A stretch of DNA of 64,000 nt, taken from SOIA01 sp964348015 (lineage in GTDB: Bacteria > Acidobacteriota > Aminicenantia > Aminicenantales > Aminicenantaceae). Location of the stretch: positions 1 to 64,000 of the forward strand of contig CAYGBC010000042.1 in NCBI GenBank assembly GCA_964348015.1, written 5' to 3'. Numbering within the stretch: position 1 is the stretch's first letter; each line of letters opens with the position of its first letter. Made by a program: the position numbers and the translations under genes. The notes beneath the pieces are model-generated. The model was not told the origin of the DNA. It worked only from the letters and a program-made list of their open reading frames with translations, and made no database searches. Below are positions 42,456 through 51,202 of this stretch, piece after piece.

Positions 42456-43576
42456 TCGACAGGGTAAAGCCTTTCCTTCCACTCGAATTTCTTTTTGAAG
42501 AAAGAAAGCCTAAAAGAATTGAGCAGTATCAAAACAGCAAAAATAACGGTCAAGGGATGGAGCTGGCCGGAAACTATTCCGGTCTTGAACCTTAAGGAGA
42601 GAATAAGCTTGATGAAAGCCAGCGTGATCACCTGCAGCAGGGGCAGAGTCAGGCTCACATGGGATTCGACCGCTGCCCAAAGAGCAATATAAGGGTAGAT
42701 GAAAAGATAGTAGCATGCTAGAAGAAGCGCAAAAAGAAGATGCGGAGCCCCTCCCAGGGCTTCATACGAATTTTTCGAAAATCCGTTCCACACCTCTTTG
42801 AAGCTCCTGTAAAATCTCACATCCATGAACGAAGTTCCATCGATGATGGAGATCCTTCCGTTATATTCCTTCACTTTTTTGGCCATGGCAATATCATCGA
42901 CGACTTCTGCTTTTATCGCCTCATAACCGCCCCAGGAAAAGAAGAAATCTTTCTCTATAAAAAGAAATGGCCCCATGGCAAAGGACAGTCGGGAATCCTT
43001 CGAAAAGTTCATCATTCGAAAAGGAAAAAGCGCGACAAAAACAAAGTGAATCACGGGAAAATACAGCTTTTCTGCCCAGGTCTTTGTGATGAATCCTGGA
43101 ATACACGAGACAAAATCAGACTTCCGCCTCTGTGCCGCCGCCACAGCTGTAGAGATCGAATGGGGCTTATGAATGGTGTCCGCATCGGTGAACAGGAACC
43201 AATCCCCTCTGGCCAAGTGAGAAAGTTGATAGCAGGCCCAATTCTTTCCGTTCCACCCGGGAGGAAGTTTTTTTCCTTTGATGACTTTGAGTTTGTCCTG
43301 GCCTGCGGAAATCTCCTTCACGATCTCATACGTTCTGTCTGTTGAGTTATCATCGAGCACGATTATTTCGAGGTGCGGATAATCGGATTTCAAGAGTGAG
43401 GAGACGCACTTTTCAATGTTTATTTCCTCATTCCTTGCGGGAATGAGGACAGATACAAAGGGCAGGGGTTTTTGAAGACTGATTTTGTTCTGCCCGCGGA
43501 GTCTGTTCAAGTTCTGAAGAAGGTTGAGAAAAATAAGGAGGAGGAAAAACAGAATCAGCACCTGTATAAAATGCAT
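42452..43576 (-). CDS. Membrane-bound family 2 glycosyltransferase
   Basis: A 374-residue GT2 enzyme anchored by an N-terminal helix (IQVLILFFLLLIFLNLL) and three C-terminal helices. VSVLIPARNEEINIEKCVSSLL, DDNSTDRT, the acidic FTDADT and the later DDIAMA are the nucleotide-sugar and acceptor motifs. The architecture resembles carotenoid/hydroxychlorobactene-type and other lipid-linked glycosyltransferases (CrtQ/CruC-like). Start ATG 43576 (MHFIQV); an in-frame TTG at 43588 overlaps the plsY-like gene more deeply. Confidence 0.82.
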   Translation of the reverse strand: MHFIQVLILFFLLLIFLNLLQNLNRLRGQNKISLQKPLPFVSVLIPARNEEINIEKCVSSLLKSDYPHLEIIVLDDNSTDRTYEIVKEISAGQDKLKVIKGKKLPPGWNGKNWACYQLSHLARGDWFLFTDADTIHKPHSISTAVAAAQRRKSDFVSCIPGFITKTWAEKLYFPVIHFVFVALFPFRMMNFSKDSRLSFAMGPFLFIEKDFFFSWGGYEAIKAEVVDDIAMAKKVKEYNGRISIIDGTSFMDVRFYRSFKEVWNGFSKNSYEALGGAPHLLFALLLACYYLFIYPYIALWAAVESHVSLTLPLLQVITLAFIKLILSLRFKTGIVSGQLHPLTVIFAVLILLNSFRLSFFKKKFEWKERLYPVE

Positions 43577-43581
43577 TGTCT

Positions 43582-44172
43582 CTACCAACCAGATTCTTGT
43601 CTGATTTTTCTCATGTGGGGCTCATCGATAATTCTTTTTATGCCCAGAGAAAGAAGAAGGGCGCACAGGAGTAAAATCTCTTCCCAAGGTCTTTTCAAAA
43701 CCACAAACCAGAGAACGGGAACACTGCCTATCCCGATGCTGATAGCCAGGTGAAATTTTCGGAAAGGAACGTAAATGATCCAGATCAGCAAGCCTGAAAT
43801 AAGGATGACCAAGGGCTGCAATCCCAGCAGAAATCCCATGGCTGCAGCGATTCCCTTTCCTCCTCTGCCTTTGAGAAACACAGGAAAGTTGTGGCCCAGG
43901 ATGACACAGAATCCGCAGAGCCAGATCCACCAGGGCGAAAGCCCGAGAAAAAAGCCGATCCAGTAAGCCCCATATCCTTTGGTCAAATCCAGGAAGCCGG
44001 CCAATATGCCGTATTTCTTCCCGACCAGATGCCAGACGTTCCTCCCGCCGACATTCCCCTCTCCTGCGACCCGGATATCGATGCCTTTGACTTTTTTGGC
44101 GATGATGTACGAAAAAGGAATCGATCCCAGGATATAGGAGAGAATACTCCCGGCAATGATTTGAGCAACCAT
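43582..44172 (-). CDS. PlsY-like acyltransferase, diverged paralogue
   Basis: A 196-residue membrane protein of the glycerol-3-phosphate acyltransferase PlsY family, with GSIPFSYIIAKKVKGIDIR, EGNVGGRNVWHLVGKK in place of the usual GSGNIGATNV, and KGRGGKGIAAAMGFLLG. The phosphate-binding motif is thus altered (GGRNV for GATNV), suggesting a different acceptor from the PlsY at 28892. It is 5 bp upstream of the glycosyltransferase start, and the two likely act on one lipid. Confidence 0.85.
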   Translation of the reverse strand: MVAQIIAGSILSYILGSIPFSYIIAKKVKGIDIRVAGEGNVGGRNVWHLVGKKYGILAGFLDLTKGYGAYWIGFFLGLSPWWIWLCGFCVILGHNFPVFLKGRGGKGIAAAMGFLLGLQPLVILISGLLIWIIYVPFRKFHLAISIGIGSVPVLWFVVLKRPWEEILLLCALLLSLGIKRIIDEPHMRKIRQESGW

Positions 44173-44227
44173 CCTCTTTTATTACTTCTTTATTATATAG
44201 ACATCAGGAAGTCAACAAGAAAAACGC

Positions 44228-44338
44228 AAAAAGGGGAAAGGCTACTTTTTCTTCAAGAAGGGAGACAGTCCCTACTTTCCTTAATCACTGGACTGAAAGG
44301 GACAGTCCCCGAAGAAAAAGCAGCCTGTCCCCATTTTA
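44228..44338. repeat. GGGACAGTCCC-family element, copy 2
   Basis: Arms AAAAAGGGGAAAGGCTACTT and GCAGCCTGTCCCCATTTT, with inner GGGAGACAGTCCC and GGGACAGTCCCC palindromes around a central stretch, match the element at 12186-12290. Confidence 0.75.
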
Positions 44339-44373
44339 ATAAGGAACATCTTTTTTCTTGATTGAGGATAATG

Positions 44374-44541
44374 GTGTCATTGCGAGCGAAGCGTGGCAAT
44401 CCCATAAAAAGAAAGGCATTTTTCCTATGAGATTGCCACGTCACTTCGTTCCTCGCAATGACACATTTATCCAAAGAGGTTGCTCCGTTCGCAATGACAT
44501 TATAAAAATGTTACTGAATTACTGAGCGAGTCTGCCTGTCC
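44374..44541. repeat. TCATTGCGAGCGAAG-family element, copy C
   Basis: GTGTCATTGCGAGCGAAGCG, two inverted arms (CTCGCAATGACA and TTCGCAATGACA), then the outer end ATGTTACTGAATTACTGAGC and CTGTCCC. It abuts the GGGACAGTCCC element; together they fill the gap 44173-44546, which holds no gene. Confidence 0.75.
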
Positions 44542-44546
44542 CTATT

Positions 44547-47123
44547 TTAATTGAATTGAATGATGACTTCTTTTCGCGAATACACATCCTTTTGTCCGTT
44601 GAAGCTGATCTTTATCTTTCTTCCAGAACCCTCAGCGCTCTCCTCTCTGCCTCCTATAACAGACGCGACAGTCCTCTTCGTGATCAAGTCAACCGTGTAT
44701 TCCCGGCCACCCAGTCCCTCGGCCAGGATCGTCAACTGATCGTTCGCGTACTGGACTCGAATAATTTTCAGCCCCGCTGTCTGATCCCCGATCTTCGGCA
44801 GATCGAAAGAAAGGTCGAGAAGGATACTCTGCTCTGTCTCTATCTCAACGACCGTCGATCCCCTCAAATCCAAACTGAGCACGCAGCGTGTTTCCCCCTT
44901 ATTTTCTTCGACACTGAATTCTGTGTCTTCGCCGTTGACTTTTACTGATTTCACTCTGGCTCCAAAACCCAGCGAGGGAGATAGAGAGAAGCGATACATT
45001 TCCTTGTTTGAGGATTCGACCTGAACGACGAGCCGACCTTCAGAGCGCTGCACTTGAAAATGGAAGATGTCATTCCCGAGCTTGAAATTCCGGACTTCCG
45101 CTCGCTTCCAGTTTCCAGGCAGGCTGGGCCTGAATTCAATCTCTCGCTTCAAGGCGCTCCCTCTGAGGCCAAACAGCCCGCGCACAAGGCAAGTCACCAC
45201 AGGCGAAGACGAAAATACTTGATGGGGCACAGAGGCTTCGAGAGGCGTGAAGAACTCTCCGGATAAAAGCTCGGGGCAGTTTCCCAACGCATCGATAAAC
45301 GTGTTGTGCGCTAAGCTCATCAGATGAGAAAAACCAGAAAGAGACCGGCCGTAATTGTATTCGGCTAAGCAGGTATACCCCGTGAGGAAAGGCCAGACCG
45401 TTCCGTAATTGTAATTCTGCGGATCATAATAAGAGCTCTCGGGAGAGAGAGACCTGACTCCCCAGTCCGTGCTCATCTCAGAGGAGGCAAAAAGATCCAG
45501 CACATGATCGGCGCGTTCCTGCGGGAGATGTCTGAAAAAGAGAGGCATGAAGGGCCAGACTGTCTTCTCGTTGAGCGGCGTGTCTTCGGTGGTGATGGCA
45601 TGCGCATATATCTTCTCGTTCTCGACCCAGAACCTGTCTCGAAGGGCTCTCAAAGCCTTGTCATGGGTTTTTCTGGCTTTCCTGGAAAGATTTTCATCCT
45701 TCATGAGCAGAGCCATTTCCGCAAAAGCCCTGTGAGCCTCTGTCGATAGCGCGGCAAGATAGATATCAGACTTGGTATTTTTCAAAAACGCACCCAGTTC
45801 CAGGGCGGCGAGACCCGCCACTGAATTCTCCATCAGGCCATCCCCATCGGTATCTGTGGTCAGCATGTACTGATACGCTTTTTTCACGGAGTCCCAGGAA
45901 TTCCGGATAAAGATCACATCACCCGACCAATTCAGATAGTCATTCAGAGACACAATATAGTAAGGAGAGGTATCTGCATGGTAAAACCCGTAAGGATATT
46001 CTTCAAACCAGGGGATAAAACCTGCGCCCTGGGAGAGTTCGTGCATAATCTTTCCATCCTCCCTTTGATTCTTCCGGATCAGAGACAGCCCCTGACGGGT
46101 CACGTTAAAATCACCATAACTGTTGATGGCCCAGGAATTAAAAAACGTATCGCCTCCAAAATACCAGGCAAAGCCAGGCCTTTCGCTCCTTCCGGAAAGA
46201 CCATAGCCTGCGACAAGTCCGCATCCGAGTTGGGGATTGCACACAAGGGCGTTGTCCACCGAGACTTTGGCCCATTGGAACGCTTTATTCAAGAGAGTAT
46301 TGGGCGTTTGCACAGAAAGCTGCTCATTCAGCAGCCTGTCTGCATGCTGAAACCTCTCCATGTAGAGCTTCCCCAAATCTTTTTCCAGGCGGGAATAAAC
46401 ACTATCCGCAAGTTTTCTTCCGGAATGGCTGGCGCTCACAAAGATCGGAAAGAATGTCCGCTTCAAGGCCCCAGCCCCTGCAGGAATCTTGATTTTCATG
46501 TCTCCTTCCGGAAGGGCATGCGCCGGGCCGGAAGAGAACCGTTCTCCCGCTGGGCTCCCCACGAGAGCCACATTCCTCCGAGTTCCCTCGGATATGACGA
46601 AATATCTCTTCTGAGCATCCCAGTAGCTGTACTGGCCTCCTAGTCCGGCAGGCCACATCGGCTTCAAATCCGGCGTAAAGCTGGCCACAACAGATATCGG
46701 CTTGACCGATTCAACAGAAATAAGGATCACCACACCCGCATCTCTTAAAGGCGCAAATAAGATCTCCTCCACTTGAAAGGATGAATGGACATACCGGATG
46801 ACCGTCTGATGGGGATAAACATCGATCCAGCGGGCCACATCTTTTCCCTCGACGATCTCGTTCTCGTCTTCGATCAAAAAGTACAGCTGGAAATTGTGCA
46901 GGACCTTGTGCGGATAGATCCAGATCTCCGATTTTCCGTCTTCTTTCCCCAGAATCGCGCTTTTCTGTCCCACCATATCAAAATAGCTTCCCGGCTGAAC
47001 CGCCCGGCCCAAATGAAGATCGCCGCTTTTCAGGACAAACTTCTCGAATGATGGGTTTTCCTTCCCGAAAGCGGGAGAGAAAATAAAACAGAAAATCAAA
47101 AAAATACGAATAATCTTTTTCAT
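44547..47123 (-). CDS. Exported glycogen-debranching-enzyme-like glycosidase
   Basis: An 858-residue exported protein (signal MKKIIRIFLIFCFIFSPAFG). An N-terminal beta domain is followed by an (alpha/alpha)6 barrel of the amylo-1,6-glucosidase/GDE-C type: GFAWYFGGDTFFNSWAINSYG, EDGKIMHELSQGAGFIPWFEEYPYG, DGDGLMENS and YYDPQNYNYGTVWPFLTGYT. A C-terminal beta domain completes it. Trehalase- and debranching-like enzymes act on alpha-glucans or heteroglycans; here the substrate is unknown. It overlaps the galK stop by 4 bp, so periplasmic sugar release and galactose phosphorylation are likely coupled. Confidence 0.8.
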   Translation of the reverse strand: MKKIIRIFLIFCFIFSPAFGKENPSFEKFVLKSGDLHLGRAVQPGSYFDMVGQKSAILGKEDGKSEIWIYPHKVLHNFQLYFLIEDENEIVEGKDVARWIDVYPHQTVIRYVHSSFQVEEILFAPLRDAGVVILISVESVKPISVVASFTPDLKPMWPAGLGGQYSYWDAQKRYFVISEGTRRNVALVGSPAGERFSSGPAHALPEGDMKIKIPAGAGALKRTFFPIFVSASHSGRKLADSVYSRLEKDLGKLYMERFQHADRLLNEQLSVQTPNTLLNKAFQWAKVSVDNALVCNPQLGCGLVAGYGLSGRSERPGFAWYFGGDTFFNSWAINSYGDFNVTRQGLSLIRKNQREDGKIMHELSQGAGFIPWFEEYPYGFYHADTSPYYIVSLNDYLNWSGDVIFIRNSWDSVKKAYQYMLTTDTDGDGLMENSVAGLAALELGAFLKNTKSDIYLAALSTEAHRAFAEMALLMKDENLSRKARKTHDKALRALRDRFWVENEKIYAHAITTEDTPLNEKTVWPFMPLFFRHLPQERADHVLDLFASSEMSTDWGVRSLSPESSYYDPQNYNYGTVWPFLTGYTCLAEYNYGRSLSGFSHLMSLAHNTFIDALGNCPELLSGEFFTPLEASVPHQVFSSSPVVTCLVRGLFGLRGSALKREIEFRPSLPGNWKRAEVRNFKLGNDIFHFQVQRSEGRLVVQVESSNKEMYRFSLSPSLGFGARVKSVKVNGEDTEFSVEENKGETRCVLSLDLRGSTVVEIETEQSILLDLSFDLPKIGDQTAGLKIIRVQYANDQLTILAEGLGGREYTVDLITKRTVASVIGGREESAEGSGRKIKISFNGQKDVYSRKEVIIQFN

Positions 47124-48295
47124 CGCAGTTCCTCCAAGTCGAGGAAACGGGAACCCGCTCCCTCCCCCACCTCCACCTCGTAGAACCGGGGTTGAACAAA
47201 TCCTTTATTCTTCGCGTTCTCAAGAAGCTCCTGTTTGAAAGCCGTGACTTCCTGATTTTTCACCAGGGCAATTCCTGACCCTCCGAATCCTGCTCCCGTC
47301 AAGCGAGCCCCGTAACACGCCGGGAATTTCTTCCCGGTCTCGTACAGGAGGTCAAGCTCCGGGCACGAGACTTCATAATCATCCCTCAAGCTCTCATGAG
47401 AGCGGAAAAGAAGGTCGCCCAAAAGATTGAAATCATCCTTCTCCATCGCCCGGACCGCCTTCTTGACGCGCGCATTCTCGCTGATCACGTGTCTGGCTCT
47501 CCGGAAAACCGCATCATCCATCTCATCCTTCAGTTTCTCGAGTATATCCTGGGTTGCGTCTTTATACTTTTTGACACCTATTTTTCTCAATATCTCCAGA
47601 GCCTGTGAGGATTCGCTCCTCCTCCTGTTGTATTCTGAACCAGCCAGTTCCCGGCGGACTCCGGTCTCGTAGACGACAACCTGAAGTCCCTCTTCTTTCA
47701 GGCGGAACGGGACCAGCTTGGTGTCAAGCGTCTCACAGTCCAGGAACACAGCTTTGTTTTCCTGACCGAATACGGAGATGAACTGGTCCATTATACCGCA
47801 CTGGACGCCCACAAACTCATTCTCCGCTTTCCGGGCCAGCTCAACCATTTTCAGTGGCGGGAAGTCGAGATTGAACAGGGTATTCAGGCCGTGGACCATG
47901 CTCACCTCAAGGGCTGCGGATGTGCTCAGCCCTGACTCAAGAGGAATGTCCCCCCAGATAAGCCCGTCAATTCCTTGAAGATCGCAGCCCTCTTCCTCGA
48001 GAACCCAGAAAATTCCTCGGATGTAATTCACCCACTTGTTCTCTTCTGAAAATGCAATTTGGTGCAGCGAAAATTCATCTTTTTGCTTGAGATTTTCTGT
48101 CCAGAGACGGACTTTATCATCCTGTCTTCTGGAAACAAGACAGGCATTCTTCAGGTTCAGGGCCGCGGGAAGAACATAACCCAGGTTGTAGTCCGTGTGC
48201 TCACCGATGATGTTGATCCGGCCGGGTGCTTGCGAGAGAACTTCAGGAGAGGAATCATAGACTTTCCGAAAAAGTGGAATCAGTGAATTTTGCAT
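47120..48295 (-). CDS. galK: Galactokinase
   Basis: GalK phosphorylates galactose at C1 (Leloir pathway). The 391-residue GHMP kinase has the galactokinase signature APGRINIIGEHTDYNLGYVLP, the ATP motif PLESGLSTSAALEVSM, and GARLTGAGFGGSGIAL. The start is ATG 48295 (MQNSLIPLF); GTG 48304 is an alternative. It is first of a two-gene operon with the debranching-like enzyme. No galT or galE is in the window. Confidence 0.94.
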   Translation of the reverse strand: MQNSLIPLFRKVYDSSPEVLSQAPGRINIIGEHTDYNLGYVLPAALNLKNACLVSRRQDDKVRLWTENLKQKDEFSLHQIAFSEENKWVNYIRGIFWVLEEEGCDLQGIDGLIWGDIPLESGLSTSAALEVSMVHGLNTLFNLDFPPLKMVELARKAENEFVGVQCGIMDQFISVFGQENKAVFLDCETLDTKLVPFRLKEEGLQVVVYETGVRRELAGSEYNRRRSESSQALEILRKIGVKKYKDATQDILEKLKDEMDDAVFRRARHVISENARVKKAVRAMEKDDFNLLGDLLFRSHESLRDDYEVSCPELDLLYETGKKFPACYGARLTGAGFGGSGIALVKNQEVTAFKQELLENAKNKGFVQPRFYEVEVGEGAGSRFLDLEELR

Positions 48296-48452
48296 GAGAA
48301 GCACATGAATTTTAAAGAAAACGAAAAAGAAAAGTCAAATGAAGAAGGCCGGACCTGAATATCAATTATTTTTCTTGAATCCTCGTACTTTTTGTGTCAT
48401 TATTTCGTCTCTTTTTCAGAAAACGAATTCTCTTTTGAGTGGAGGTTAAAGA

Positions 48453-49907
48453 ATGTCATCACCCTTCGAAGGATTCAAGCCATCTCTCCTCTGGAAGCAT
48501 TTCGGACAAATATTAAAAATCCCACACTGCTCCGGCAATGAAAAAGCCTTTGGTGATTACATCATATCTGAGGCAGAACGCCTGAATCATGAATGGGAAC
48601 GGGATAAAGTCGGAAATGTGGTGGTCCGAAAAAAAGCCACTGCGGGGCATGAAAACGCTGAGGGAGTCATTCTCCAGGGACACCTGGACATGGTCTGCGA
48701 AAAGAATTCCGATGTCAGCCATGACTTTTCCAATGATGAAATCCAGACTGAAATCCAAGGAGAATGGATTCAGGCCAAAGGAACCACTCTCGGCTCGGAT
48801 AACGGGATCGGTGTCGCGGCCTCTCTGACCGTCATGGAGGACGACAGCCTGACCCATGGGCCCCTGGAGTTCCTTTTCACCGTAGACGAGGAGACGGGCC
48901 TGACCGGGGCCACCCAAATAGAATCCGGTTTTCTCAAAGGGAAAAAACTCCTCAACTTGGATAGCGAAGACGAGGGAGAGTTTACAATCGGATGTGCGGG
49001 TGGAGCCGATTCGGAGATCTCTTTATCTTTAAAGAGAAATGAAAGGAGCATCGGACGGCCCTACCGGCTGAAACTTTATGGTTTCAGAGGGGGACACTCC
49101 GGAATTGACATCAACCAGGGCCGGGGGAACGCGGTGCAGCTCCTTGCCCGGATGCTCATGCAGGCGATGAAAGAATTCTCATTCGAACTGGCGCGCATGG
49201 AAGGCGGGAACAAACGCAATGCCATCGCAAGGGAAGCCACGGCGGACCTGTATATCGATCCTGCCCAAGAACAGGACCTCTCCTCTCTCTTCCAGAAAGC
49301 CTTTGAGGAAATAAAATCCGAATACCAGGCTGTGGAAAAAGAAGCGAAATTCTCTTTTGAAAAATCGGAAGGCGATAGGCTGGCTCCGCTCACAGCAGAA
49401 TCTCAGGAAGCCCTCATCAACCTCCTTAACACTCTTCCCCACGGGGTTCTGGCCATGCATCCAGAAATGGAAGGCCTTGTGGAAACTTCGACCAACCTGG
49501 CGATCATCCATACGCATCCAGACCATGCAGAAATCATCTGCAGCAGCCGGAGTTCAGACGCATCGGCCCTGAAGGATACGCGCAGCACAATCGCCAAATT
49601 GAGCAAGGAGGCCGGGGCGGACATCAACCAGCCTGAGGGCTATCCAGGATGGATGCCGAATCTCCAATCCCCGCTTCTGAAGACTCTGAAAGAGGTTTAC
49701 CAAAAAGTTTTCCAGAAAGAACCGGAAGTGGGTGCCGTCCATGCGGGGCTTGAGTGCGGGATCATCGGAGAAAAATACCCGGGGATGGATATGATCTCTT
49801 TTGGGCCCACCATCGAGCACCCCCATTCTCCTGAAGAAAGGGTCCATGTGGAGTCTGTCGAGAAATTCTGGACGTTCTTGACCGCAGCCCTCGCCGAACT
49901 CGGATAA
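48453..49907 (+). CDS. pepD: Aminoacyl-histidine dipeptidase (M20C)
   Basis: PepD splits Xaa-His dipeptides such as carnosine and is a cytosolic Zn enzyme. The 484-residue protein has the M20 metal ligands: QGHLDMVCEK (His, Asp), LGSDNGIGVA (Asp), TVDEETGLTGA (Glu, Glu), LDSEDEGEF, and the late GAVHAGLECG (His). HSGIDINQGRGNAVQLLARML is the dimer-domain signature. GTGGAGGTT precedes the ATG. It converges with the COQ7-like gene 1 bp away. Confidence 0.92.
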   Translation: MSSPFEGFKPSLLWKHFGQILKIPHCSGNEKAFGDYIISEAERLNHEWERDKVGNVVVRKKATAGHENAEGVILQGHLDMVCEKNSDVSHDFSNDEIQTEIQGEWIQAKGTTLGSDNGIGVAASLTVMEDDSLTHGPLEFLFTVDEETGLTGATQIESGFLKGKKLLNLDSEDEGEFTIGCAGGADSEISLSLKRNERSIGRPYRLKLYGFRGGHSGIDINQGRGNAVQLLARMLMQAMKEFSFELARMEGGNKRNAIAREATADLYIDPAQEQDLSSLFQKAFEEIKSEYQAVEKEAKFSFEKSEGDRLAPLTAESQEALINLLNTLPHGVLAMHPEMEGLVETSTNLAIIHTHPDHAEIICSSRSSDASALKDTRSTIAKLSKEAGADINQPEGYPGWMPNLQSPLLKTLKEVYQKVFQKEPEVGAVHAGLECGIIGEKYPGMDMISFGPTIEHPHSPEERVHVESVEKFWTFLTAALAELG

Positions 49908-49908
49908 A

Positions 49909-50421
49909 TTATTTCAGGAATGACTTCCAGCGCTGGATGTGACCGTATTCATCCGCCTGGTCTTTTTCAATGATCTTCCGCGTTTCTTTATCCCAATCGA
50001 TATCCTGGAGAAGCTCCTTGTAGTGATGAACAGCTTTGGTCTCGACCCAGATTCCGGTCTTCAAAACTGCTTTCCGGCCCATCAACCGGGATAAGAATCC
50101 GAATGCCCATCCCACGATCCAGTAAATAAATCTGAATTTGTTCGGTTTGAATCCGAATTCAAAAAGCCTGGATTGAAAATCCTGAAGATGCGTCATCTCG
50201 TTACTCATCGCAGCGATCAGCTGAAGGTTCAGCTCACTTTCTTTCCGGGAGATCTGGTACTTGTAGATGTTAGCGGCCATGGTTTCCAGCGTATGCAGAG
50301 TCCGCAGCCCCTTCCGGATATCCTTTAACCTCTTCGGTGTCATCTCTGCGCCTCTAAACCTAAAATCCGAGAGACGCCTTTCAGGGCGGATGATTGAAAT
50401 ATCCAGATGCTTTTTCTTCAT
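49909..50421 (-). CDS. COQ7-like ferritin-fold diiron protein
   Basis: A 170-residue protein related to demethoxyubiquinone hydroxylase (COQ7/Coq7). The four-helix diiron ligands are visible: E46, E75-x-x-H78 (NEMTHL), E127 (WVETKAVHHY) and E158-x-x-H161 (DEYGHIQRW). In known members it hydroxylates a quinone ring with O2. No ubi genes are near and much of the window suggests anaerobic life, so a different reaction or O2 defence is possible. The real start is the ATG at 50419-50421; the frame upstream to 50790 reads through the neighbouring gene. It is the last gene of the Omp85 group. Confidence 0.8.
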   Translation of the reverse strand: MKKKHLDISIIRPERRLSDFRFRGAEMTPKRLKDIRKGLRTLHTLETMAANIYKYQISRKESELNLQLIAAMSNEMTHLQDFQSRLFEFGFKPNKFRFIYWIVGWAFGFLSRLMGRKAVLKTGIWVETKAVHHYKELLQDIDWDKETRKIIEKDQADEYGHIQRWKSFLK

Positions 50422-50435
50422 GTTGAATTCCTTCT

Positions 50436-51194
50436 TTAGATCCAGCCCAGCTCGCTGAATTGAGGAAATCCGGACCGGGTAATCCCCCAGTATGAAAAAA
50501 GAAGGACGCTCATTAAGTAAGCACCCGCAAAAAAGAGAAGGACCGGATTGATTCCACCCACTCGCTTTTTCTTCAGGTAGAGAAAAACGGAAAGAATAAA
50601 GCCCAGCACTGCGGCCGGAAAGGCTAAAGCCACCGTTTGTCCTTCGATCGCCTCTACAGAAAAAGTAAATCCGTGAAGCAACGATCCCACGGACAGGAGG
50701 ATCATATTGTTCCGGCTGAGAGGCTGGAAGAAAAGTCGACGGGAGATCAAAATCAAACCCAAAGAAATCATAAAGAGACCGCTTATCCATATGTGATGGC
50801 TGATGATCTCATCAAACAGGTACGTAGCTTCGAAGATGTCCGAACCTTTCATTCCCTGAAGAAGCCTCGCGATGGAATTCGCGGAAAGATGAAGACCATG
50901 CCCTTCCACATAGGAGATGAAACCTAAAGCAAGAATGACTTTCGCCAGGAGGTTCAAAGAACGGGCGGCTGATTCCTGTCTATCTGAGGACCGTGAAATT
51001 CTATTCAGGCGGGAATACAGCAGAAAAGCAAATGGGATAACGGCAAAAGGAGTTAAAAAATCAAAAGCATCTCCCCAGCTCAAAGGCCAGAGAAAAAACT
51101 GGTTGAGGAATGGTGGCAGGACATGGAATACAGCAAGGGCCAGTCCATAGAAAAAAAGCCATCTCCGGACATCATCGCTTTTTTCATTCATCAC
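50436..51194 (-). CDS. Multi-spanning inner-membrane protein of unknown function
   Basis: A 252-residue protein with about seven hydrophobic helices. Conserved-looking polar residues occur inside the membrane part: YVEGHGLHLSAN, DEIISHHIWISG and LLHGFTFSVEAIEG, with several His, as in heme- or metal-binding membrane proteins. I do not recognise the family. It sits 8 bp downstream of the Omp85-like gene and 14 bp upstream of the COQ7-like gene, so all three act together in all likelihood. Confidence 0.7.
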   Translation of the reverse strand: MMNEKSDDVRRWLFFYGLALAVFHVLPPFLNQFFLWPLSWGDAFDFLTPFAVIPFAFLLYSRLNRISRSSDRQESAARSLNLLAKVILALGFISYVEGHGLHLSANSIARLLQGMKGSDIFEATYLFDEIISHHIWISGLFMISLGLILISRRLFFQPLSRNNMILLSVGSLLHGFTFSVEAIEGQTVALAFPAAVLGFILSVFLYLKKKRVGGINPVLLFFAGAYLMSVLLFSYWGITRSGFPQFSELGWI

Positions 51195-51202
51195 GCAAAG
51201 AT

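Noticed and set aside
44173..44546. CRISPR array
   Set aside because: Repeats are inverted, differ in spacing and number two or three, with no regular spacers; they match dispersed palindromic elements.
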